From Isoetes taiwanensis (Eukaryota; Streptophyta; Lycopodiopsida; Isoetales; Isoetaceae): 64,000 nt of DNA. The translations under genes and the position numbers were made by a program. The stretch spans positions 124,001-188,000 of the forward strand of contig JAJEKV010000297.1 in assembly GCA_021234155.1 (NCBI GenBank), in the 5' to 3' direction. This document shows positions 34,011-46,087 of the stretch, in pieces. The notes beneath the pieces are model-generated. The model did not search any database and had not been told where the DNA came from. It was given only the letters and a program-made list of their open reading frames with translations. The stretch's first letter is position 1; every line of letters begins with the position of its first letter.

Positions 34011-35899
34011 AAACCGCGTAATAAACAAGGTGCTGCGCACGGAGGGTTGCCCTATGATGGCCTAAGGGTGTGTTTGCTTTTTTTTTTATCTTCTAAAGCA
34101 TCCACAATAGTTCCAAGACTTAGATATGGCAGCTTTACTAATCATAGCCATATATGAGCATTGATGCAGGGGGTGCGGTGCAGTTTCTATATTTTAAGTT
34201 TGGACTGGTGGATGGCCAAGACCAAGAGTGCTAATCTAGAATTTCATTGATATGGTGTAAGAATGGTATCAATATGATGTGAGAGTGCTTGAGTTATAAC
34301 TTATTGTCTAGATGTGTTGTTGGATTCCTATAACTCAAGTTTGAGATGTAATCACTTGCATAATCTCTAGCTTATAGTTAGAGGGAATGATGCAATACCC
34401 TTGCAAATTAAATTTCTAAGGATGTTGAAATAGAACATGGCCACCTTACTTAGTGACTATATATGGAGTTGTTTACCATGATATGTAAAAGGTTGTGCAT
34501 GGGGAGTTAGTTAATTGGTCCATTTATAATGTTCATAATCAATCTTATAAGCTTGAAATAACATAGAGTACGTATGAGAGCTATAGTACAACATGGATGT
34601 TCAACCAAACTAGGACCGCAACATCTTCTTTTCGAGAAGGGAAGTGAGAAACGAATGACATTATAGACACAAAGTCATGAATCCAACAACCTCTAATCAA
34701 GCCTCTAACTTTGACAAGACATGTAGGTCCTCTCATGTGTACATTGCTTAGAAAAAGGGCATATAAGGTTGTCGACATAAAGTTTAGATTACTAAAGTTT
34801 GTTTTGATTCTTGTAACAATCACATTTCACATGAAAGAGCCGTTTGGTGCTTAGAAAAAAAGAAAAGAAAAGAAACTAGCAGTAGGGCAGGCTTGGGAAA
34901 AATAGTAGGTCAGCGGTTTTAGGATGATTGATCTTGATTGCTCTACCAATCACATCTTTGAAGAGGTGCATTTGTAACACTTTAAATCGAAGACTTTAAA
35001 TTAAAGAACAATATATATGAGGAACCTATTTTGTATAAAGCAACTACTTCAAAGCTATAGAAAATTATATGTTTGGGTTTATATACAGCCTGGAATTATG
35101 GCCTTCCATAATAATTGGGGCAAAGGGTTGGGAAAGGGAAGGTGAAATAGAAGAAAAAGCTGAAAACATTCAAGCTTGAAAGTTCTTTGTGACGCACACC
35201 AAGATTTTTTTTTATCCAACTTGAGATGATTATATCTGAGCTTTAGACACATCGCATTGTAGTCTGAAACAACATAGGGCTAGTATATTCAAATGCACCA
35301 CCGTCTTAATGATTATTTGTGTAAATTATTAACGTCTATTAGGAAATTTTTGTTATTTGTCTTGCCTGTTAACAAGGTTACCATTAAGGCCAAATTTTGT
35401 TTGGACATGACAAACTATAGGTTTTTGAGAATGTTCATGTTGCATATTTTCTGACTTGTAAATAGTCGTAGAAACCTAGGTGAATCTTGTTGAACAATAT
35501 TATTTAGCCAAGATAATTAGCTTTTTTTCTTGTAAAAGGAATTTTGGCCATCCATATTTAGATAGTTTTTACTTAAACTTCTAATACCATTGTATTTGAA
35601 TAAAATATATGTGATATACTAAAACGAAAAGGTCGCACTAGAAGAAAGGCATGTTGTTGACACATCGATAGTAAAGGGTTGCCTAGGAAAACAACAATTG
35701 CAATGTGCAGGGCACATGAGTGTGCTTGTCTTGTTCTTCTGCATGTGAATTGTTGAAGCACTACAGTAAGTAAGGCTAATCGGCTGCATACATTTAAATT
35801 ATGTCACTAATTTGAATTCAACTTCAAACAAGAGCTTTTTACAATAGACATAGATGTAGATGCCCGGGGAGGAAGATTGTTTAATGCCAAACAAATTGT
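34011..35899. other. Non-coding, nothing recognised
   Basis: AT-rich sequence with no supported gene, RNA or repeat. Confidence 0.4.
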
Positions 35900-38800
35900 A
35901 ATTTAAAAGGCTAATTAACCATAGTGTGATGTTTGCAAAATTGTCAATGACATAGCAGCATTTTTCCATAGACAGGTTTAAAATGCAAGCTTAAACATAC
36001 TAGCTTTAAAGAACGATATCTCGATCTATGTAGTAATTCACGGCAGATCTAAGAAATAGCATCGTTCCATTAGCATATGTATCATCAAAGCATGCAGACA
36101 GATTTAAAATCCAAGCTTAAACATACTAGCCTAGTTACATCTTATAAAGAATGGTAATGCAAGGATGCGTTCAGTTACACCCAGAGATCCAAGGATGCAC
36201 AGCCTAGCAATAAAACTGCAAAATAGACATGCCACTACAATGCACAATAATTTCACACACCCAAAACACACTAACAGTAAGGCCATGTCGTAATTTCACT
36301 ACCGAGTAAGGCCATGTCGTAATTTCACTACCGGTATGACAACTTTCAAAATCCGAGTTCAATAAACATGCATGGCCATGGGAGGCAAAGCAACTAGTTT
36401 ATTGAACTGTATCACACATGTCATAGTATAAACATGCCTGTTAGACGAACAATTCTTGACGAACAATTCTTGCCTGGCACGAAGCTGCAGAATATACAAA
36501 GCTCAGCAGCATCTCTCCAAGTGGGGCTCCAATAACTAAAGTCTATCCCAAGTAAACATGCATGACCACGGGGAAAATGAGCCCAGCAATAACCATACAC
36601 TTTCAATTTGCTAACTTACATGCACTTCAATTTGATCTCAAACCCTAGATAAGTTACAAACAACAATATCTTCACCCATGTAGTAATTTCACCAGCCGTA
36701 TGACAACTTTACTATGCACGCCCTAGCAGCAACATGCAGATAGGCTTCAAAATATGCACGCCCTACCACAAGCATGATGGCACATCTCCAGACAATTGCC
36801 CTGCAACAAACCAAACCATCACATTAAATAGGATAAAATCCTAGATTAAACACACTAGCTTAGGCACATCCCAATTTGATGCCAAACCCTGAATAACAAA
36901 TTTCAAAGAATGGTATGCCCACAGCAGATGCAAGCAATGTTAAATACGAAATCTGAAATAGATTAAATTAGAAAGAGATTGACTTTAATTATTAATATTT
37001 ACTCACGTCAGAGCAGATGCAAGCAATTCGAACTACGAAAATCTGAAATAAATTATTAACCTCTACTCATGGATGCAAGGGTGCATAGTCTAGCAACAAA
37101 TCTGGAAAATAGAAGCATGGCACAACGATGTACAATAATTTGACATGCCCAAACAAATCAATCAACAAAAATAAAAGAATCTACTTCTATGAACATAATA
37201 ATATGGAAGCTTTGTAATGTTAAAGGCTCAGCAAAATAACCACATCAATGAAAAGGTCCCATGGTCGACCCGTATCGAGGGCAACAAAAATATCCATCCT
37301 TGAAGAAAGCGTGCCTTGGATCACTAATGTTGAACACTTGGACTTAGATCACGGAGTACCCATTTTGTTTAAATCAACCAAATGTTACGGGTTTGCACTC
37401 TACCACCGTCTCTAAATCTGATCATCTCTTTCCATCTGGGAATTCAAAATTAATCCCCTTTGGCCTTTCACTTGCATGGGTCTGATCTATAGTAACCCTT
37501 TCGTTGAAGCAACACATCTTTTTAGAAGGAAACTGAGTTTAATTATTAACCTCAACTCAGAGATGCAAACAGTTTAGCAACAGATTTCGAAAATAGAAGC
37601 ATGTCACTATGATAATGCATAAATAGAGCAATCTACTTCTACTAACATACTAATGTGGAAGCTTTGTAGTGCTAAAGGACTCAGCATGAAAACCACATCA
37701 ATGGAAAGGTCCCATACTCAGACCGTATCCAGACACAGAAACACATCTATTCCTGAAGAAATGCCATGGATAACTAGCCTGTATGCAAAGAAATAACCCA
37801 TTTGCATAAGTCAATCCAGAGCTGGCATTCCTTATAACCCTTGCAGGCCCGAACTCTGTAACTATAAATCTACCCCATATACATAGGCTGATTCGTTTCA
37901 GGCTCTGTCATGCTTGCATCATCGATGCAATGCATGGCCAAGACATACAATTAAGATCCACAGGGCATAGAATTAAAATGCACATGAAGACCATCATCCA
38001 GAGAATGCATTTCAAATGCATTCATTCCAAACTGCAAACTCTAACCATTAACAAACAAAAGATGCAAGATGCATTATGCATAGCAGCTTACTTCCAGCCA
38101 TTCTAGTCAAAAATCTCTACAATCAACTATCTCTGGATTATTTTAGTCGAAGGTAAAAGAAATTAAGTGTACTTTACCATTGTAAATGAAATGCGGTTGC
38201 ATGAATATGATCTAGATCTGCAGAACCATTATTTCAGTCTCAAGCTTTGCAGGAGCCTAAAGTTAAGAGGGAAAAAAATGAGCCCAAACCCATGCAAGCC
38301 CCCTTTACTCGAACCTAACTACCTGTTCGTTTTGAGAATATACTTGAAATGCACACTCCTTTGCTCCTTTCTCCAATGTCCACAGCAAACTAAAGTAGCA
38401 AATTGATGTTAGAAAGCCTGGCACTTATAGAAAGCACATAGTTAGAATATGAACACGGTAAATGCCCCTTAGCTCAATCCAGAACTAGGGTACAACTTCT
38501 TGCTGATTTACCATGCCGAGTAAGCAGTGAGCGGCATGAGTTTGAATGTCTTGGACAAGTAAGAAAAAAGAAAACATAGTATTGCATGCCGAACTGTATA
38601 GAAAGTTTGTGCTATACCTTCACTAGAATGAATCTAGAGGTTTGATATAACAGACGGTGAAACTACTGTGCCGACAGATGACAATTACTGTGTCCTAGGA
38701 TGGCGAAACTATAAAATATTAGATCCTATGTTGCATTCATCCCTATGCAAGCCGCCTTGCAAAATCAAACCGGGCAAAGCCTTCAATGTTCTCAGATTTA

Positions 38801-40800
38801 GCCCTTGCTTTTACAGGTGAAGCCAGATGCAAGGTGCCCTATTCCCTATTTCGTGGAGCATTAGGCAGGCGATTCATTACGGTGCATCTACATTTTGGGC
38901 AAATGGTTAGTTAGCATATCCAGTCATGCAATAAGATCCAGCTATGCATTCTCAATTTCGGGGGACTGGATGAATAATATATACCTAGTTTCTTTTCCAT
39001 GTTTCCAATATCTTCAATACGTCGGCCATATCTTCAATGCCTGCATTGCCAAAGCATACAATAGTTAGCAAATGTCTAAAGAGACTATAAACTCTCAATA
39101 AACTCTGCAACCAGTGGTATACATTTTAAGAAATGCCTTGTGAACAGACTATGTATGTTTGGCTCATTGCACATGAGCTTTTTCTACCATTATTTAAGTA
39201 GTAATGTTCTTAAGAAGGCTTCTAGGAAACACAATAATCATGCCAATTTATGTGTGCCGTGCTTTAGGTAGCTCAATGCCACGAACAGACTGGATACAAA
39301 GTCAATACAAATACGCTAGAGTACCCAGCACTCACATAGAATTCGCTTCCACAATCTCGACAATATTACATGAAAGCATTTGTAATGCAAGAATAAGAAG
39401 TCAAGATTTATGGCACTGCAATGAAATATTACTGTTACCTTGGTGCTTCTAACCGAGACACATTCACACAGTAATCATTTACACGTAGCTGTCATTCATC
39501 TCCATAAAGACACCACAACTTGGAAGCCGGGAGAAAAAATGGCAAGTCGATCTTTGCGAGACCCTTTATTCTATAACTAACTATCTATGCATATGTTCTC
39601 AGCATTAATTTCTCATCTTACCTCTCTTACTTGCATCACCGACACATGCAATGCATCGCCAACACATATAAGTAAGATCCAGAGGGCATAGAATTGAAAT
39701 GCCATATAGGAGGACTATAACTAAGTATCTATAACCTTTAACGGCTGCAAATAGTATTTGGGCTGCGATATGTCTGTTTGCATCGATGGTTTTCCTTGCC
39801 CTGACAGTCTATATAAAGGAACTAGTCGTATCTTGGGAGATGAATCTCCTCATGGGCCTGCCTAAAAGTCAAGCCTACGATTTAGAAGCAGCTGTACATT
39901 TAGGCCACCCCAAGCACAAACATAGCCTGGCATGTTACTTGAAATTCTTCACAGCTTTCCCTAGCCAGGCCATGTAGTCCATAGATAAGTGCTTAAACTG
40001 TAAGCTCTCTAAAATAAACAAAAATAGATTAATATGGTAATATTGGCATACCTTGCACGTGCAAGCTCTGTTTCACCAACCGGAGCATCCGTTTGAAAGC
40101 TCAAGGGAAGATCTAAAAATAATACTAGGTACACAATTTTCAAATTCCTAGTCTAAATATGTCAAATATAACAAAGTGCATTTGCTGCTCTAATCCTACA
40201 GCTGAATAGTCACAGGGCCGTAACTTCAACAAGAGAGCTCCACTTCTTAAGCATGAGCATGCATTGGAAAGCTTAGAGAACAACCTATAAAAACTGCTAG
40301 GTACATGATTTCCAAATTCATAGCACAAATGGGTGAAATAAATCAAAGTACATGAGCCACATAAATGAGCTGATCCAAAACGCTCGGTATACATGATGTC
40401 CTCTCAAAACTAACCTCCAGATGTGGATTCACTATGGGCTTCTAAATAGCAGGAAAAATGGCTGCACTTACTGCTATTACCATATCGAGCTGCAGAATTT
40501 GCAAAACAGGTTCTGTGAAAGCATTTGGATAAATTCAAAGACCACTGACCACAACGAAGTTCATGAGAAGTTCTTCAAACCAAAAGGGCAGATTTCAACA
40601 TTCCAAAAGCAAGGAACTTTCAAAGTTGCAAAAGCTTCCGAATCGGTTGGAGCTATAGAAGAAGTTATTCACAACGGTTCTAGATTTATGGCACTGCAAA
40701 AAACGATTGCTATTATACCTTCATTCACGCACTCAGTATTTGCCTGCCAGTTACTCGGTTTGAGCATCCTGGATCTAGAACGCAGGTGACCGAGAGCAGT
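35900..40800. repeat. Long stretch of degenerate internal duplications
   Basis: Blocks recur in the same orientation. One containing GCAACAAATCTGGAAAATAG, followed by TCTACTTCTA and CCACATCAATG, starts near 37070 and again near 37555, with its first part also near 36180. A block with GATCCACAGGGCATAGAAT near 37952 recurs near 39676. A 28-bp unit (GTAAGGCCATGTCGTAATTT) is doubled at about 36280 and 36307. No coding exon was recognised, although a 122-codon frame with no family match lies at 40421-40789. Confidence 0.5.
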
Positions 40801-40805
40801 CATCA

Positions 40806-40845
40806 GCATATCCTAGGTATATTCTAGCATATACCTAGGATATGC
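40806..40845. repeat. Perfect inverted repeat, 16-bp arms, 8-nt loop
   Basis: The left arm GCATATCCTAGGTATA (40806-40821) is exactly complementary to 40830-40845. A second hairpin (GGGTTTGCCCC / GGGGCAACCC) follows at about 40863-40890. An ACGTCACATGCGACGT near-palindrome related to the 33.7-kb block comes at about 40918. Together they look like the end of a small foldback element. Confidence 0.75.
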
Positions 40846-41105
40846 CATAAACCCACATAAACAAGGGTTTGCCCCCCTAGGGGCAACCCAAAAATCCACG
40901 TGCAATAAAAAAATGTAGACGTCACATGCGACGTCCTGTAAAAAGAATTAAAAAAAAAAATGTTTTGCTTAGATAATTACAATATGATGTACAAGAGGCA
41001 AAAGACATGTCACCTTTTTTTTAATTGAAAATCGTGTATTGTATTTATATTTTAAATAATCACAAAAGACTCGTTAAGGGGAGTATCCACCCTTTTAGCC
41101 TAAAG

Positions 41106-41880
41106 CTAATCTCTGTCAGACTCGGTGGAGTAGTCATCCGAGTAAGTGGTTTGAGGACGCCTCTCAACCTCCGCTTCTTGTTCGCGATAGGATGGCTCTC
41201 CAAAGTTCGACGCTCCTTTGTCGACCCCTCGTCCTGCGTCCTCGTCTAGGGCTTGGTTCATGTGTTCCACTGCTTCCTATAAAAACCAGAAGAATATGGC
41301 ATTAATGTAGTTCATAGAATTATAATAATTACATACAACGCACATTGGCATTCCCTTGATATGGGATAGTTCCTCTTCGTATAACTGTTGATATAGATAA
41401 ACAGCTCCACGAGTAGTGGCTATTCGTACGTGCTCCTTGCTAAGGGAAAACCTGTATAGCCGGTACTATGACAATATGACGAGTATTAGCTAATGACATT
41501 TAAAGTTCTTATTAAAATTAATGCGAACTAATATAGCTCTTACGAATCTATGGTGAAACCCTTTTCGACTTCCAGAGCCCAAATGAGACGGAGTTCCTCC
41601 ACTTGCAGTTGCTTTCGTAGTCCGTTCTGTATGTTTCGCAAGTGGATCCTTTGCACATTCGAATGCGATCTGATTGCAAGGCACACAACATTATCACAAG
41701 TTAAAGTGAACGAATGGCAAAAAAAATAAGAAATACCTTGATATCTTCCTTATGGAGATTAACTGGTTTAGGGACTTGTTTTTTTTTTTTTTTTGACCAA
41801 TCGCCTCCAACTTTTTTGCAATCCGACTTCAATTTAGTGAGCACTCTTTGCCTTTGATATAAATCGATAGATCAACGCAA
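41106..41880 (-). CDS. 3' part of an unidentified four-exon gene, all exons in phase
   Basis: Four minus-strand exons join without a break. Exon 1 runs from about 41865 to 41737 (VLTKLKSDCKKVGGDWSKKK, the Lys run from a 16-A tract). Exon 2 is 41669-41544 (AKDPLAKHTERTTKATASGG, GSRKGFHHRF). Exon 3 is 41465-41337 (YRLYRFSLSKEHVRIATTRG, LYQQLYEEELSHIKGMPM). Exon 4 is 41276-41106 (EAVEHMNQALDEDAGRG) and ends in acidic DDYSTESDRD and TAG. Introns of 67, 78 and 60 bp all have GT and AG ends, and every junction is phase 0. The upstream frame meets a stop near 41875, and a GC-rich block begins at ~41888, so the 5' part is missing or displaced. Basic-to-acidic order and very short introns would suit a transposon-encoded protein of the plant En/Spm type, but I see no defining motif. 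Confidence 0.6.
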
Positions 41881-41887
41881 TATCAAA

Positions 41888-42720
41888 ATGACCACCCTCC
41901 CGGAGCCCGGTTTCCCTATCCGACCGTTGGATCCTCTGTTCAGGGGCCCTTCTTCGGGCAGGTCCGAAAAATCCAAGATCGGTCCAGGGGAACTTCTCAA
42001 ACCGTAGAGCGTCCTGCGGGTGACCGTTAAGAAACCGAAGTGTTTTGTCGTTCGGGCACTGTGGAGGCCCCGGAACGGAGATTCGACTTCACGACATCGT
42101 CCGGAATAGCGAAATTACCCTTGGGACCAAGTTACGCAGTCCCTTACGCATGAGAAAGGAACGCATGCTCCCTACATGGTAGTATTCAGCATCCACCTCC
42201 CATGCCAATTGACTACGAGGGTGCTGGACATGAGCTACTTTGGCGCTTCTGGGAGAGTGGATGGTCTTCTAGCTACGAACGTTGGTCCCCAGGGAAATGT
42301 CAATGCTCTGGTCCCAATGGAAGAGCCAAATCACGGTTCCGGATAGGGGAGCTTGCCCATCAGTCGCCAGGGCCTTCGGGAGAGGACTTTTCGGGCAAGC
42401 TGCTTCGGGGGAGGGGGGGAGGGGGGGGGAGGTTAGGGCCCGTGCTCTGGCCGTGACACCCCCCCACTACTTCAAGACGCGGCGCAAAGTCCTGGACGAA
42501 TCTGACAAGGATAGGGCCTCCGAAACGTAAACCCTGTGAGTTGCAAGGTTCTTGGAGGGTTTGTGTTTTGGGGGCCGAGTTTTGGTCCTTTGCACTTGGG
42601 ACCTAGCCGAGAGGCTACACTTGGGAACGCGGAGCAAGCGGAACTAGCGGAATAGAGTTTGGATCTGCCCTCCTCCTGATGTGGCAATCCAAAGTCGAGG
42701 GCCGCTTTTGCAGTTGAAAG
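41888..42720. other. GC-rich block of unknown origin
   Basis: The block is sharply GC-richer than both flanks. It contains a G-run cluster at about 42408-42433 able to form a G-quadruplex, and CCGTGACACC just after it, which resembles the edge of some LTRs. Frames of 70-84 codons are open on both strands but show no recognisable protein. It may be a fragment of an LTR or another GC-rich element that interrupted the gene at its left. Confidence 0.35.
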
Positions 42721-42979
42721 GCATCCATAAATTCGTAATTAATGCATAGCATGGAATTAAATTCCAATTTTTTGCCAGCTGGCTTTCTAAGTCATCACCA
42801 GCATACAGGCCAATTTTTCGAATTTCCGGACAAGATTTCGATCAAGGAGTTAGCATTAGAGCGGTCCGTGCAGCCCATTGTTGGGCAGCGGAGCTAGGAC
42901 CCTTCCCCAAGTCAAACAAGGCCAGGACCTTGCAAGGCCTCATCACAGGAGGGGAGAGCAAGGACCCCAGAAGGCGGGA
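42721..42979. other. Non-coding, nothing recognised
   Basis: Short transition stretch without features. Confidence 0.3.
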
Positions 42980-43205
42980 CCCAAGGCATGTTTGAGCCTA
43001 TTCACATTAGGCATGTTTGAGCCTATTCAAACATGCCACCCCTAGGCTCAAACATGCCACATAACGTGCCATCGAGGCTGAAACATGCTCAAACATGGCA
43101 TGTGGCTCAAACATGCCATCCCAGGCTAAAAAATGACAAGTGGCTCAAGCATGCCACCCCAGGCTAAAAAATGACAAGTGGCTCAAGCATGCCACCCCAG
43201 GCCCA
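42980..43205. repeat. Second, smaller locus of the GGCATGTTTGAGCC minisatellite
   Basis: AGGCATGTTTGAGCCTA occurs twice in direct orientation. Several copies of GGCTCAAACATGCCAC follow in the opposite orientation, plus a ~39-bp repeat (GGCTAAAAAATGACAAGTGG). The motif is that of the 15.8-17.5 kb array, about 26 kb away, with an internal orientation switch. Confidence 0.75.
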
Positions 43206-43365
43206 TTAACATTTGTAAGTAGTAGCAATAGAAGATTGGATCAATCCAGAATGTGAATTTGACTGCGTACATGGCTTCGACATGTCAAAATTAGGTTAGG
43301 GACAAATTTTCATGACCATCACATAAAAAAAAGGCACCCAAAAATTAAAAAGTGCCAGACATCGC

Positions 43366-43450
43366 TATAACAAAATACGTCGCGTCCACGCATGCGACAT
43401 AAAACCGTATTATACGTTTTTGAAAATACGTCGCATGCGACATCTACAGC
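43366..43450. repeat. ACGTCGCATGCGACRT palindromes, third site
   Basis: Two related sequences (TACGTCGCGTCC...GCATGCGACAT and TACGTCGCATGCGACAT) lie ~50 bp apart next to CAGACATCGCTAT. The reverse complement of that flank, ATAGCGATGTCTG, resembles the string near 33617 beside the first ACGT block, so the two sites share more than the palindrome. Confidence 0.55.
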
Positions 43451-43624
43451 TTTTTACAGACCCGCAGCCGGCTTTTCCGGGTCCGTTTCTAGGCTTCAAA
43501 GGTCACGACTTTTTGGGCAATTTCCGGCGCTAAAGGCTTCACCCACTTGCAAGAACTATTTTTAAGGTTAGTACATCATGATTTTTAGATTGACTAGGTC
43601 TTTGGATCGAATCGTTAGGCTAGA

Positions 43625-44350
43625 TTTCAATTTTTTTTTGTTTCCTTTCCTTCCTCTTCTTCTTTGTTCTTGATTATTTTTCTTCCTCATTCTTTCTTCC
43701 CATTCTTCCATGCCTCATTCTTTCTTCCATGCTTCATTTCTTCTTCCTCCTTCCATGCTTCATTCTTTCCTCATTCTTTCTTCCCATATTTTTTCTTTCC
43801 TCATTCTTCCTCCCTAATTCCTTCCTCATTTCTTTCTCATGCTTTCTCATTTCTTTTCTCATTCTTTTCTTTTCCCATGTTTTCTCATTTCCATTCTTTC
43901 TCATGCTTTCTCATTCCTCATTCTTTCCCTCCCTTCCATCATTTCTTTCTTCTCGTCCCTTCTTTATTCTTCATTTTTTTTCATTTCTTATTCTTCATTC
44001 TTTTTAATTTCATTTCTTCATTCTTCATTTGTTTCTTATTCTTCATTCTTTTTCATTTCTTCCTCACTTTCCATTCGATCCTTTTATTTCCCTTCCCTTA
44101 TTTTTTCCTTCCATACTAATCCCTTCCCTTCTCTTATTTCCTCTTATTATTCTTCATTTTCTCTTCTTTCTTCTCTTATTTCTTCTCTATTCTATCCTTA
44201 TTTCTTCCCTTCTATTCTTTTATTTCTTCTCTTATTTCTTTCTCTTGTTTTATTTCTATCTCTTGTTTCCTATCCCCCCTTTTTTTTCCTTTCTTTCTTC
44301 TTCGATATTTTTCTTCTTTGTTCTTATTCTTCTAATACTTCGTTACTTCT
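43625..44350 (+). repeat. Polypyrimidine tract, ~700 bp
   Basis: The plus strand is almost purely C and T (TTCTTYC, TTCCTT and CATTC units) with scattered A. It keeps three frames open for 90-190 Phe/Ser/Leu-rich codons that have no gene-like composition. Such mirror-like homopurine/homopyrimidine tracts can form triplex DNA. Confidence 0.9.
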
Positions 44351-44475
44351 GTTGCAGCTTTCTATTACGATTTGGACCCGACATGATTTTGTGTATACAC
44401 GTCCTTCTTTTGGTAAGTAGTTGATCGCACTTGCATTTTATTTTTATAGTTTTAAGTAGGTTAAAAAAATTGATG

Positions 44476-45053
44476 GAGTGGCTCGTTCAAGGGCACGGGT
44501 CGGCTCCACCTAGAGTGGAGAGGACCATGTACCCGGGTTTGAAGTCCACTTTCACTACAATCATAAATTTTTCCTAGGTTAAGGAGTGGCTTGTTCAAGG
44601 GCACGGTCGGCTCCACCTAGAGTGGAGAGGACCACGTACCCGGGTTCAAGTCCTCTTCCAGTTCCACTTGTTATTTTTAGGTTTAAAATAAAATTGTAGT
44701 GGCTTGTTCAATGGCACGGTCGGCTCCACCTCGAGCGGAGAGGACCAGATGTCCGGGTCCAAGTCCACTTTTCTTCTCATTCTTAAGTAGAGGTGGCTAC
44801 GGCAAGCACATGGTTGGCTCCACCACGAGTGGGGAGGACCAGGTGTTCGGGCCTTAGTTCACATTTATTGTCAGTTTTAGGTAGAGGTAGCTAGGGCAAG
44901 AACATGGTCGGCTCCACCATGAGTGGAGGGGACCAGATGTTCGGGCCCTAGTCCCACATTTCTTATTTTTTTTTTAGGTAGAGGTGGCTAGGGAAAGGGC
45001 ATGGTCGGCTCCACCATGAGTGGGGAGGACCATGTGTTCGGGTCCTAATCATA
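44476..45053 (+). repeat. Six tandem tRNA-like units with Pol III boxes
   Basis: Units of ~75 bp start at about 44476, 44584, 44697, 44791, 44884 and 44981 (spacing 93-113 bp). Each has an A-box-like TGGCTNGNNCAAGGGC, a stem-loop (CTCCAC, five bases, GTGGAG) and a B-box position. The B box is best in unit 2 (GGGTTCAAGTCC), near consensus in units 1 and 3, and decayed in units 4-6. Several units are followed by T-rich stretches that could end Pol III transcription. The layout recalls a class II (Leu/Ser) tRNA or a tRNA-derived SINE head, but no acceptor stem closes, so these are not functional tRNAs. Array position directly after the pyrimidine tract is notable. Confidence 0.7.
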
Positions 45054-45544
45054 CTCTAGCCTAATCCAGCCAATCTAATCTAGTCTATCTAGCTTATTCC
45101 ATCAGTCCAAAGCCTCCTCTATTATCTAGCCAAATCTAGCTTTTGATCCGAAGGGTCTATTCGCACCCATGGTCAAGTTTAATTAAGTTATTTTTATCGT
45201 TAAGTTAAGTTAACACTACTGGATGATTCCCTTCACACCAAAGCTAGTTAAAAAAATAGGTTAGGCTAACTTAATGTAATCCAATTTCGCACTAAAAACT
45301 TTGGTTAAAAAATAACTTAACTAGTTAACTAAATTATTTCGCACATGTCTAGTTAAGTTAGCCAAGGGCATAAAAAATTATAAGCACAATTATGGGGTGA
45401 TTTAACTTTTAGTGCTAATTTCTAATTTAGTTAACTTCTTGCATGTCTATCTTTTGTTCAAAGCACTTAATCATTCCCCATCTGAATCATTTAGTACATT
45501 TTAATATAAGATGACTATTATTGACCCCTTTATTACAAGGCTCA
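45054..45544. other. AT-rich, nothing recognised
   Basis: Contains TTAAGTTAGTTAAC-like short repeats. No gene or RNA was seen. Confidence 0.4.
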
Positions 45545-46087
45545 AAACTAAAAGAAGGCATCCGTACAAAGGTTAACCCAATTTGGTAAGTTCTTGAGTA
45601 TCGAGCCACCATGAGTATCGAGCCATGCTAATTGATCAATATACAAGCCAAAGAGTATAGAAGATAGAGCGCAACCCTGATGTACTTCAATATTGCTATT
45701 GATTTGTATACTCGATACTGAAAACTTAGTAAAGACCCTTTCATAGAGCCGATAAATTGCATTCAGAAGGTCTTGTGGAACCCCTAACGCTTGCAATCAC
45801 TACCAACAAAACTTTTGCGGTACTGTATCAAAAGCAGAAGTGAAATCCACAAAGCATATATAGAGGTCTTATTTCAGGCTTCGATTATGTTTAATAAGCA
45901 AGCACAATGTGAAAATATGATCAATGTGAAAATATGATCTATCGTAGAATGGCATGGTGAAAGCCTGTATGGCCTACATCATGGACACCCATATGTTCTG
46001 CCCATGATATTAACTTCTTCTCAGTAAAAATAACTAAAAGCTTGAAAAAAATGGGACTGACCATGATCATGCAATAATTGGAAGGGT
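45545..46087 (-). mobile_element. Older LINE, reverse-transcriptase part (left half of split copy)
   Basis: Minus-strand remnants in order are DPSNYCMIMVSPIFFKLL, TEKKLISWAEHMGVHDV, STIDHIF-like sequence, CFVDFTSAFDTVPQKF, LGVPQDLLNAIYRLYERVF and VHQGCALSSILFGLYIDQL. These are RT blocks up to the region before the catalytic YADD box, which is missing. Several frame changes are present. The N-terminal continuation lies at 52.0-53.1 kb, beyond the younger LINE inserted at 46088. Confidence 0.8.

Noticed and set aside
40421-40789. 122-codon frame as a gene
   Set aside because: No recognisable domain, no splice context, and it lies in a degenerate repeat stretch. Length alone is within chance for the window.
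33600-43450. A ~10-kb element with inverted ends at the ACGT palindrome sites
   Set aside because: The order of palindromes and flanking motif is not mirror-symmetric between the two sites, so they are related repeats rather than paired ends.
43664-44424. Phe/Ser-rich plus-strand frames of 92-193 codons
   Set aside because: They are a by-product of a polypyrimidine tract. All three frames are open with low-complexity content.
44476-45053. Functional tRNA genes
   Set aside because: A and B boxes are recognisable, but no acceptor stem pairs and no proper anticodon arm forms.
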